The translations under genes were made by a program, and so were the position numbers. Source: Phascolarctobacterium succinatutens CAG:287 (GTDB lineage: Bacteria; Bacillota; Negativicutes; Acidaminococcales; Acidaminococcaceae). From it: a DNA stretch of 7,389 bases. The notes beneath the pieces were generated by a model. That model searched no databases. It was not told the origin of the DNA and saw only the letters and a list, made by a program, of their open reading frames with translations. The DNA is taken from positions 1-7,389 of the forward strand of contig NZ_FR892764.1 in NCBI RefSeq assembly GCF_000434895.1, given 5' to 3'. This document shows, in pieces, positions 1 to 5,001 of this stretch (within the stretch, counting starts at the first letter, position 1; every line of letters starts with the position of its first letter).

Positions 1-43
1 ATTGCTATTCCTTGCACGATATATCCCTCGCTCAGTTTATTTG
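1..43. repeat. Direct repeat, copy A (cut by left edge)
   Basis: Bases 1-34 are identical to 275-308, and the match continues to base 43 with only two mismatches (35 and 40). The copy starts at the first base of the window, so the true repeat may extend further left. A shared 9-mer, CTGCAGACT, occurs at 72-80 here and at 341-349 after copy B. The offset there is 269 rather than 274, suggesting that a longer but diverged duplication once included it. Confidence 0.85.
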
Positions 44-151
44 AGTGTTATGTGCGACTGAGGATAGATAGCTGCAGACTATATCTAGACTTACTCCCGT
101 ACTTTCTCTGTTCGCGAGAGTTATATCGTTCCAGTCAGCAGCAATTTTCCC

Positions 152-237
152 GTGCCTGTAGGGCACAACGCAAATTTCGCATGGAACCAGAACGAAACTG
201 CGGTAAAATTTGTCAGACGGTAACATTTTGTTACGTC
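152..237. other. Cluster of three consecutive hairpins
   Basis: Three inverted repeats follow one another. GTGCC (152-156) pairs with GGCAC (162-166). CAAATTT plus CGCA (171-181) pairs with TGCG (199-202) and AAATTTG (206-212), giving 11 pairs with a GTA bulge and a 17-base loop. GAC and GTAAC (216-218, 220-224) pair with GTTAC and GTC (230-237), giving 8 pairs around an ATTTT loop with G219 bulged. The loop of the second hairpin contains TGGAAC (182-187), which is complementary to GTTCCA at 128-133 and could form a longer-range pairing. The near-identical words ATGGAACCAGA (181-191) and ATGGTACCAGA (249-259) are also present. The density of pairing suggests a structured RNA or leader, but strand and function are unknown. 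Confidence 0.35.
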
Positions 238-274
238 CCCTTGTTTCTATGGTACCAGATGCTCATTTGCTAAA

Positions 275-317
275 ATTGCTATTCCTTGCACGATATATCC
301 CTCGCTCAATTTACTTG
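275..317. repeat. Direct repeat, copy B
   Basis: Second copy of the 43-base repeat, 274 bases downstream of copy A in the same orientation; 41 of 43 bases match. It begins within an A-T-rich stretch after a GGTACC palindrome (251-256). The sequence following the two copies is largely different apart from the shared CTGCAGACT word. Possible origins are a tandemly duplicated noncoding element, two members of a dispersed intergenic repeat family, or direct repeats bounding a small insertion of about 231 bases. The window alone cannot separate these. Confidence 0.85.
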
Positions 318-342
318 CCTTCTTATCAATCAGCGTTGTTCT

Positions 343-388
343 GCAGACTCGCTTCTTGGATGCGCGAATAAAGAATATATGCGTCTGC
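343..388. other. Interrupted stem after repeat copy B
   Basis: GCAGAC (343-348) pairs with GTCTGC (383-388), and inside it TTCTT (353-357) pairs with AAGAA (371-375), leaving a GC-rich apical loop around GGATGCGCG. There is no T-tract on either side, so it is not a typical terminator. It lies just downstream of the second direct repeat and begins within the CTGCAGACT word shared by both copies. Confidence 0.3.
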
Positions 389-443
389 TCTATAAGCCTC
401 GAAATTTGTCAACTGTGAATAGACATTAAAGCAATATAAACCA

Positions 444-477
444 GTGTTAAAGTGCCTTGTTTTGCACTTATTTACAC
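444..477. promoter_or_regulatory. Inverted repeat upstream of the antiporter promoters
   Basis: AAGTGC (450-455) and GCACTT (464-469) form a 6-bp stem with an 8-base loop. The outer arms GTGT (444-447) and ACAC (474-477) add four pairs beyond a small internal loop. No T-run follows, so termination is unlikely. The position, about 50-80 bases upstream of the likely promoter, would suit a protein-binding operator or the 3' end of an upstream noncoding RNA. Confidence 0.3.
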
Positions 478-492
478 AACAATGTATAATTT

Positions 493-521
493 TCAACAAT
501 TTGTCAGCGATTTTTTATAAT
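493..521 (+). promoter_or_regulatory. Possible upstream promoter of the NhaC-family gene
   Basis: TCAACA (493-498, 4 of 6 matches to TTGACA) lies 17 bases before a perfect TATAAT (516-521). If used, transcription would start near 528. The leader RNA would then include the A-T-rich inverted repeat at 551-583 next to the ribosome-binding site. It is weaker at the -35 than a good consensus promoter and competes with the extended -10 promoter just downstream. Confidence 0.35.
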
Positions 522-525
522 ACAC

Positions 526-555
526 TTGCTTTTAGTTACGTAATCATGATATAAT
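526..555 (+). promoter_or_regulatory. Extended -10 promoter of the NhaC-family gene
   Basis: A perfect extended -10, TGATATAAT (547-555), is preceded by TTGCTT (526-531) at an 18-base spacing. The predicted start is near 562, giving a leader of about 37 bases before the ATG at 599. Two 8-base perfect palindromes sit in the spacer and over the -10: TTACGTAA (536-543) and ATCATGAT (543-550). They could be part of an operator, though short A-T palindromes are easily met by chance. Confidence 0.6.
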
Positions 556-583
556 TTTTTCGGACTTTTTAGAAAAAAATTAT
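551..583 (+). promoter_or_regulatory. A-T-rich inverted repeat abutting the ribosome-binding site
   Basis: ATAATTTTTTC (551-561) is complementary to GAAAAAAATTAT (572-583) with a single extra A, leaving a 10-base loop. The right arm ends directly before GGAG (584-587), the Shine-Dalgarno core for the gene starting at 599. An RNA started at the upstream promoter would contain the whole hairpin; one started near 562 would lack its left arm. A role in translation control is possible but unproven, because A/T runs pair easily by chance. Confidence 0.25.
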
Positions 584-598
584 GGAGTGATTAATTAG

Positions 599-2257
599 AT
601 GAGAAAAAACAATTACTTATTTTTGGCGATACTGCTTGTTATCATGGCTGGCCTATTTTATATAAGCGGACAGCATCCTAACACTGTTGATCCTGAAACC
701 TATAAGCCTGCCGTATATTCGACTATCGGCGCTTTGCTGCCTCCGGTTATCGCAATTGCTTTGGCCTTGATTACTAAGGAAGTATATTCTTCTTTGTTCG
801 TAGGTATCGCAATCGGTGCACTGTTATATTCCAACGGTAATCTTGAGCTTGGTTTAAATACTATGCTTTACAATGAAAACGGCGGCATGATTACCAAGCT
901 GTCGGATAGCGGTAACGTTGGTATTATGGTATTTTTGGTTATTCTTGGTATCATGGTAGCTCTTATGAACAAGGTTGGCGGTAGTGCTGCTTTCGGTCAG
1001 TGGGCTTCTAAAAATATCAAGACTCGCGTTGGTGCGCAGCTCGCTACTATTGCACTGGGTGTACTTATTTTTGTCGATGACTATTTCAACTGTCTGACTG
1101 TTGGTTCCGTAATGCGTCCTGTTACCGACAGACATCAGGTTAGCCGTGCAAAGCTGGCATATCTTATTGACGCAACTGCTGCACCGATTTGTATTATTGC
1201 GCCGGTTTCCAGCTGGGCTGCAGCTGTAACCTCATCAGTACCTAAAGGCTCTGATATTAACGGCTTTAACATGTTCCTGCAGACTATTCCTTATAACTTT
1301 TACGCAATTACTACCTTAGCTATGATGCTTCTTTTGACCATCATGAAATTTGATTTCGGCAGCATGAAGGTTCATGAGGATAACGCAAATAAGGGTGACC
1401 TGTTTACTACTGCTGCTCGTCCGTATGGTGATGATGATGACAATACCGATAAGCCTAACGGTGCGGTTATTGACCTTGTACTGCCTGTAATTGTACTTAT
1501 TATCTGCTGCATTATCGGTATGATTTATAGCGGTGGCTTCTTCACTGGTGAAAGCTTTGTTGATGCCTTTGCAGGTGCTGATGCTCCTAAAGGCCTGGTA
1601 CTCGGCAGCATAGCAACCTTCTTCTTTACCTTCTGCTTCTACATGGTACGCAACGTAATGACCTTTAAGGAATTTACTGAGTGTATTCCTGCAGGCTTCA
1701 GAGCAATGGTTGCGCCGATTATGATTCTGACCATGGCTTGGACTCTGTCCGGTATGACCGGTCTTTTGGGTGCAAAGTTCTATGTGCATGATCTTGTTGC
1801 AAACTCCGCAGGTATCCTGAAAATGTTCCTGCCGACAATTATATTTGTTGTTGCTATGTTCCTTGCGTTCTCTACCGGTACAAGCTGGGGCACCTTCTCT
1901 ATTCTGATTCCTGTTGTTTGCAACGTTTTCGGCTCTGGTGATACCTATGAAATGCTTATTATCTCTATTGCTGCCTGCCTGAGCGGCGCGGTATGCGGTG
2001 ACCATTGCTCGCCTATCAGCGATACAACGATTATGGCATCCGCAGGTGCGCATTCCGACCACGTTAACCACGTTTCTACCCAACTGCCCTATGCATTGAC
2101 TGCAGCTTCTGTATCTGTTGCCGGCTATCTGATTGCCGGCGGTATTGCGTACTTTACGGAAAGCTCCTTGGCGTTGATTGCTTTGCCGATTACGCTGTGC
2201 TTATTATTTGTAACATTGCTGGTTATGCGTACTTATATGCGTAAACAGGCTGCTTAA
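599..2257 (+). CDS. NhaC-superfamily Na+/H+ antiporter-type transporter
   Basis: Inner-membrane secondary carrier of the NhaC/ion-transporter superfamily (Na_H_antiporter family), 552 residues. About a dozen or more hydrophobic segments are visible, from residues 5-23, 41-58 and 64-78 through to 497-517 and 522-545. Two family signatures are clear: FVDDYFNCLTVGSVMRP (158-174), with its paired acidic residues D160 and D161 in a membrane segment, and GDHCSPISDTTI (467-478), followed by a His-rich SAGAHSDHVNHVSTQ stretch. A cytoplasmic-type loop near 259-286 is highly acidic (GDDDDNTDK). The start is supported by GGAG at 584-587, 11 bases before the ATG. Members of this superfamily exchange Na+ for H+, but some carry organic solutes instead: MleN (malate/lactate), and the proposed lysine carrier LysW and methionine carrier MetT. 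The substrate therefore cannot be read from sequence. The gene is followed by its own terminator and appears to be a single-gene unit. Family assignment is firm, substrate is not. Confidence 0.9.
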   Translation: MRKNNYLFLAILLVIMAGLFYISGQHPNTVDPETYKPAVYSTIGALLPPVIAIALALITKEVYSSLFVGIAIGALLYSNGNLELGLNTMLYNENGGMITKLSDSGNVGIMVFLVILGIMVALMNKVGGSAAFGQWASKNIKTRVGAQLATIALGVLIFVDDYFNCLTVGSVMRPVTDRHQVSRAKLAYLIDATAAPICIIAPVSSWAAAVTSSVPKGSDINGFNMFLQTIPYNFYAITTLAMMLLLTIMKFDFGSMKVHEDNANKGDLFTTAARPYGDDDDNTDKPNGAVIDLVLPVIVLIICCIIGMIYSGGFFTGESFVDAFAGADAPKGLVLGSIATFFFTFCFYMVRNVMTFKEFTECIPAGFRAMVAPIMILTMAWTLSGMTGLLGAKFYVHDLVANSAGILKMFLPTIIFVVAMFLAFSTGTSWGTFSILIPVVCNVFGSGDTYEMLIISIAACLSGAVCGDHCSPISDTTIMASAGAHSDHVNHVSTQLPYALTAASVSVAGYLIAGGIAYFTESSLALIALPITLCLLFVTLLVMRTYMRKQAA

Positions 2258-2276
2258 ACAAAATATTTTATGAACG

Positions 2277-2307
2277 AAAAGCTGATACAGAAATGTATCG
2301 GCTTTTT
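2277..2307 (+). terminator. Intrinsic terminator after the NhaC-family gene
   Basis: GCTGATAC (2281-2288) pairs with GTATCGGC (2295-2302) around a 6-base loop, including one G-T pair. It is followed by five T residues, and a run of A residues before the stem can pair with them. It lies 20 bases after the stop codon and separates this gene from the MATE exporter. Confidence 0.88.
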
Positions 2308-2321
2308 GTATGTTAAGCATT

Positions 2322-2360
2322 GCTTATCATAAGCGTTATATTATGCCTTATAACTATAAC
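2322..2360. promoter_or_regulatory. Cluster of short inverted repeats upstream of the MATE gene
   Basis: GCTTAT-C-ATAAGC (2322-2334) is a perfect 13-base inverted repeat. It is followed at once by GTTATA (2335-2340), which is repeated in inverted form as TATAAC at 2349-2354 and again directly at 2355-2360. The cluster sits between the preceding terminator and the MATE promoter, about 20-60 bases upstream of the -35. That is a usual place for an activator or repressor of an efflux gene to bind. No regulator gene lies nearby and the sites match no operator I can name. Confidence 0.35.
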
Positions 2361-2380
2361 CGGGCAGAGAAAATATCAAT

Positions 2381-2409
2381 TTGCTATTGCCTAAATTTAG
2401 TATTATAAT
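2381..2409 (+). promoter_or_regulatory. Promoter of the MATE exporter gene
   Basis: TTGCTA (2381-2386, 4 of 6 consensus bases) and a perfect TATAAT (2404-2409) are separated by exactly 17 bases. The predicted start near 2416 gives a leader of about 33 bases before the ATG at 2449. This is a standard housekeeping-sigma promoter arrangement and matches the gene being separately transcribed after the upstream terminator. Confidence 0.65.
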
Positions 2410-2448
2410 ATCTATCACTAGCTAAAAGAAAGAGAAGGTATTGAAGAT

Positions 2449-3795
2449 ATGCGGACAAGCATGGACATGCTTAATGGTTCCTTATGGGATAAAATATTTA
2501 AATTTTCTATGCCGGTAGCTGCAACAGCTATCTTAGAGCAGTTTTTTACTGCTACAGACGTAGTAATTGCCGGCAACTTTGCTAATGGTGACAGAACAGC
2601 GGCAATGGCTGCCGTAGGAACAGATTTGCCGATTATCGGTATGATTATTTTTCTGTTCTTGGGCCTGGCTTTGGGCTCTAATGTTGTTATTGCGCAGTCT
2701 ATAGGCAGACGTGATACGGAAGGCGTAAAGAAGGCGGTGCATACTGCTGTACTGCTTTCGCTGATTATCGGTATTGCGGTTGCTATTTTTGCACAGTTTG
2801 CTGTTGTGCCGATTTTAGGTTTGCTGGAAATTCCGGCAGAAGTTTTACCTTCAGCTGTGATGTACCTCAGAATATATTTTTTAGGTATGCCGATTATTTT
2901 GCTGTACAATTTTGAAGCGGCTATTTTCCGCAGTATCGGTGAAACGCAAAAACCGTTGATGGCGCTTATTGCAGCCAGCCTGGTTAATATTGTGCTGGAT
3001 TTATTCTTTGTCTGCGTATGCAAGCTGGATGTTGCCGGTGTAGCGATTGCTACAGTGTTGGCTAACGCGGTTTCTGCTTTGATTCTGCTTCGCTTGTTAT
3101 TGAAGACGGATTCTATAATCAAGCTGGAATGGAGTAGACTACATATTGATATGCCTACGCTGAAAGAAATTGTAAGCATCGGCTTGCCTGCAGGCATCCA
3201 AGGCGCAGTTTTCAGCTTGGCGAATGTTGTTATTCAGGGGGCTATCAACAGCCTGGGAACAGAGGTCATTGCTGCCTCCAGTGCTTCACTGATTCTGGAG
3301 ATGGTAGCGTTCAGTATCTTCAGCTCCTTTACACAGGCGTGCACAACCTTTGTCGGGCAGAATTATGGCGCCAGACAGCTGGCACGTTGTCGCAAGATTT
3401 TACGCTTATGCCTGCTGGAGGATGTTATCTGTACGGGTTTTTGTATGCTTATCGTATTTCTCTTCGGTGACAGGCTTATTGCGCTCATCAACGACGACAG
3501 CGAGGTTATCAGGCTTGGTTATATCAGGGCTTCTATTGTATTCTGTGCCTACATTTTCAGCCTTTCGTATGATGTTATGTCCGGTTATCTGCGTGGCTTC
3601 GGCATATCGTTTTTACCGTCACTGCTGACGATTTTAGGTGTCTGCGGTGTACGCTTCCTGTGGGTTGCCTTTGTTTTCCCTGTGTATCATGATTTCCGTA
3701 CCTTAATGTATGTTTATCCTGTAAGCATGGGTGTGACCGCTGTGCTGATTTTTGCTGCGCTGATGTGGTGCAGACCGTCTAAAAGATTTGCATAA
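2449..3795 (+). CDS. MATE-family multidrug/cation efflux transporter
   Basis: Inner-membrane antiporter of the multidrug and toxic compound extrusion family, 448 residues, which is the usual length (about 440-460). It should expel cationic drugs or metabolites in exchange for Na+ or H+; the true substrate and coupling ion are unknown. The two-fold family repeat shows in the paired cytoplasmic motifs VIAQSIGRRDTEGVKKAVHTA-like (from 80) and FVGQNYGARQLARCRK (301-316). Other MATE signatures are the N-terminal MDMLNGSLWDKIFKFSMP (5-22), FRSIGETQKPL (160-170), VNIVLDLFF (179-187) and LRGFGISFLPS (381-391). About 12 hydrophobic segments are visible. The start at 2449 is backed by GAGAAGG (2432-2438) ten bases upstream. 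M5 or M7 is an alternative, because homologues often begin at the MDMLNGS-like stretch, but neither has a better ribosome-binding site. The gene has its own promoter and terminator. No antibiotic-resistance context is seen. Confidence 0.92.
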   Translation: MRTSMDMLNGSLWDKIFKFSMPVAATAILEQFFTATDVVIAGNFANGDRTAAMAAVGTDLPIIGMIIFLFLGLALGSNVVIAQSIGRRDTEGVKKAVHTAVLLSLIIGIAVAIFAQFAVVPILGLLEIPAEVLPSAVMYLRIYFLGMPIILLYNFEAAIFRSIGETQKPLMALIAASLVNIVLDLFFVCVCKLDVAGVAIATVLANAVSALILLRLLLKTDSIIKLEWSRLHIDMPTLKEIVSIGLPAGIQGAVFSLANVVIQGAINSLGTEVIAASSASLILEMVAFSIFSSFTQACTTFVGQNYGARQLARCRKILRLCLLEDVICTGFCMLIVFLFGDRLIALINDDSEVIRLGYIRASIVFCAYIFSLSYDVMSGYLRGFGISFLPSLLTILGVCGVRFLWVAFVFPVYHDFRTLMYVYPVSMGVTAVLIFAALMWCRPSKRFA

Positions 3796-3882
3796 ATAAT
3801 TTAAGGTGCAATTTTTGCTGTAAAATGCTGTTGTAAGTGAATATATTGCTGATAAAAAAAGAAATACTGCTCATTGTAATAT

Positions 3883-3910
3883 GCCGGTACGCAAATGTGC
3901 CGGCTTTTTT
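3883..3910 (+). terminator. Intrinsic terminator after the MATE gene
   Basis: GCCGGTAC (3883-3890) pairs with GTGCCGGC (3897-3904), with one T-G pair, around the loop GCAAAT. It is followed by six T residues. It lies 87 bases after the stop codon. The intervening A-T-rich 3' stretch has no other feature I can support. Confidence 0.9.
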
Positions 3911-3942
3911 GTGCGCTAATGCTAACTTTATTGTTTATCCGG

Positions 3943-3971
3943 TTGGAATTTCAGTATATTTTTGTTATAAT
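3943..3971 (+). promoter_or_regulatory. Extended -10 promoter of dapF
   Basis: TTGGAA (3943-3948) lies 17 bases before a perfect TATAAT (3966-3971), which is preceded by TG at the extended -10 position (TGTTATAAT from 3963). The predicted start near 3978 leaves only about 24 untranslated bases, too short for a lysine riboswitch. Control at the RNA level upstream of dapF is therefore unlikely. Confidence 0.7.
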
Positions 3972-4001
3972 GAGTAAAGAGGATTCAAAGGAGGAAGGGC
4001 C

Positions 4002-4895
4002 ATGAAAATAGAATTTACAAAAATGCATGGTGCTGGTAATGATTATGTCTATGTAGACTGCACCAAGGAGATGCTGCCGAATCCGGGCGCTATTTCCGAA
4101 TATGTAAGTCATAGACGCTTTGGTATTGGCAGTGACGGTCTTATCTGCGTGTGCAAATCTGACGTTGCTGATTTCAAAATGCGTATGTTCAACGCTGACC
4201 GCAGCGAAGGCAAGATGTGCGGTAACGGCGTGCGCTGCGTAGCTAAATTTGTGCATGACAAAGGTCTGACAGATAAAACTACTATTACACTGGAAACTCT
4301 TTCCGGTGTTAAGGAAATTGAAATGGTTGTCGAAAACGGCGAGGTTGTAGGTGCGAAGGTGGATATGGGCAAGCCTGTTTTCCGTGCTACCGAAATTCCG
4401 ATGAACTGCGACCATTATATTTTTGTCGACCAGGCAATTGTTTTGAATGATAATCATGACGATGTAACCAAAGAAAAGGTTTTCTATAACGGTACGGCAA
4501 TTTCTATGGGCAATCCGCATTTTGTTACCTTTGTGGATGATGTGGACAGCCTTAACCTGGAGGAGCTGGGACCGCAATTTGAACATCATAAGCTGTTCCC
4601 GGAAGGCGTGAACACTGAGTTTGTACAGGTTCTGGACAAGAACACTGTCAAGTTCCGCGTTTGGGAGCGTGGTAGCGGCGAAACCTGGGCCTGTGGCACT
4701 GGTGCGAGCGCTGTTACCGTAGCCTGCATTATGCTGAATAAAGCAGGCAAGAAGGGCGAACCGCTCAATGTACATTGCAAAGGCGGTCTGCTCAAGGTTA
4801 CGCATGAGCTGAATGACCATGTTACCCTGGAGGGTAACGCAGTCGCAGTATTTGACGGCGTAATTGATATTCCTGAGAGCGTTATCAACGAGTAA
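4002..4895 (+). CDS. dapF: Diaminopimelate epimerase DapF
   Basis: Cytoplasmic, cofactor-independent racemase that converts LL-diaminopimelate to meso-diaminopimelate, the peptidoglycan cross-link residue and direct precursor of lysine. The protein has 297 residues, slightly longer than the usual 270-285; extra length lies around 135-165. Both catalytic cysteines are present in their signatures: C73 in MCGNGVRC (72-79) and C231 in ACGTGASAV (230-238). Substrate-binding motifs are also intact: KMHGAGNDYVYVD (7-19), FNADRSEG (63-70), NPHFV (171-175), VNTEFV (203-208) and ERGSGET (222-228). The start is fixed by a near-perfect AAAGGAGG (3987-3994) seven bases upstream. It has its own promoter and is followed by a terminator, with dapL 106 bases downstream. 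Together they give the last two steps of the DapL variant of the DAP pathway. Confidence 0.97.
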   Translation: MKIEFTKMHGAGNDYVYVDCTKEMLPNPGAISEYVSHRRFGIGSDGLICVCKSDVADFKMRMFNADRSEGKMCGNGVRCVAKFVHDKGLTDKTTITLETLSGVKEIEMVVENGEVVGAKVDMGKPVFRATEIPMNCDHYIFVDQAIVLNDNHDDVTKEKVFYNGTAISMGNPHFVTFVDDVDSLNLEELGPQFEHHKLFPEGVNTEFVQVLDKNTVKFRVWERGSGETWACGTGASAVTVACIMLNKAGKKGEPLNVHCKGGLLKVTHELNDHVTLEGNAVAVFDGVIDIPESVINE

Positions 4896-4910
4896 ACAAA
4901 TTGCTTGAAC

Positions 4911-4952
4911 TACTGGCTGCAGGTATCGCAATGCTTGCAGCTAGTAATTTTT
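4911..4952 (+). terminator. Intrinsic terminator between dapF and dapL
   Basis: TACTGGCTGCA (4911-4921) pairs with TGCAGCTAGTA (4936-4946), 11 pairs with one G-T, around a 14-base loop. It is followed by A and five T residues (4948-4952). It lies 15 bases after the dapF stop, so dapF and dapL are probably at least partly uncoupled in transcription despite their shared pathway. Confidence 0.8.
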
Positions 4953-4960
4953 CAGGCGTT

Positions 4961-4969
4961 TGCTATAAA
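4961..4969 (+). promoter_or_regulatory. Likely extended -10 element for dapL
   Basis: TGCTATAAA (4961-4969) is an extended -10 with one mismatch in the hexamer. No convincing -35 lies 16-18 bases upstream, since that space is taken by the 3' arm of the dapF terminator. An extended -10 can compensate for this. Transcription would begin near 4976, some 26 bases before the dapL start. Confidence 0.45.
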
Positions 4970-4989
4970 TTTAAAATGATTTTAATAAT

Positions 4990-4995
4990 GGGGGT
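4990..4995 (+). promoter_or_regulatory. Unusual ribosome-binding site of dapL
   Basis: GGGGGT replaces the usual GGAGGT. It can still pair with the 16S anti-Shine-Dalgarno at all six positions using one G-U pair, and it lies 6 bases before the ATG at 5002. It supports this start, which also matches the normal N-terminus of the DapL family. Confidence 0.7.
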
Positions 4996-5001
4996 TTTTC
5001 A

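Larger units (their letters stand above)
1..598. other. Gene-poor left region with repeats and hairpins
   Basis: No convincing protein gene is seen in these 598 bases. Two overlapping antisense reading frames (52-273 on +, 32-226 on -) have no recognisable domain and are treated as chance. The stretch holds a pair of direct repeats (1-43 and 275-317), a cluster of hairpins between them (152-237), a further hairpin at 343-388, an inverted repeat at 444-477, and then the promoter region of the downstream antiporter gene. A-T content rises sharply after about 415, as expected of a promoter region. I looked for the conserved core of a lysine riboswitch and for a T-box with its terminator and found neither convincingly. 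The part from 1 to about 415 may be a repeated noncoding element or a structured RNA, but its identity is unknown. Confidence 0.6.

Noticed and set aside
171..259. T-box riboswitch, prompted by the TGGAACC and TGGTACC words
   Set aside because: The full T-box core, specifier stem and downstream terminator/antiterminator pair are not seen, and the next gene is an NhaC-family transporter more than 300 bases away.
1..317. CRISPR array, prompted by the direct repeats
   Set aside because: Only two copies exist, 274 bases apart; CRISPR spacers are about 30-40 bases, and no cas gene is present.
1..317. Insertion sequence bounded by target duplications
   Set aside because: The duplicated segment is 43 bases with mismatches, longer than target-site duplications. 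The middle has no transposase frame or terminal inverted repeats.
1316..2083. Long open frame of 255 codons on the minus strand inside the NhaC-family gene
   Set aside because: It is an antisense shadow: the + frame has complete family motifs through the same bases, and the minus translation has low-complexity Asn/His/Arg-rich sequence with no domain.
2418..3197. 259-codon minus-strand open frame opposite the MATE gene
   Set aside because: Its Ser/Ile/Ala-rich translation is the expected mirror of hydrophobic membrane-protein codons. The sense frame is a clear MATE protein.
3350..3628. 92-codon + frame inside the MATE gene
   Set aside because: It is an out-of-frame shadow within a gene whose own frame is intact and carries conserved MATE motifs.
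3951..4931. 326-codon minus-strand open frame opposite dapF
   Set aside because: It covers the dapF gene, promoter and terminator in antisense and has no domain or ribosome-binding support.
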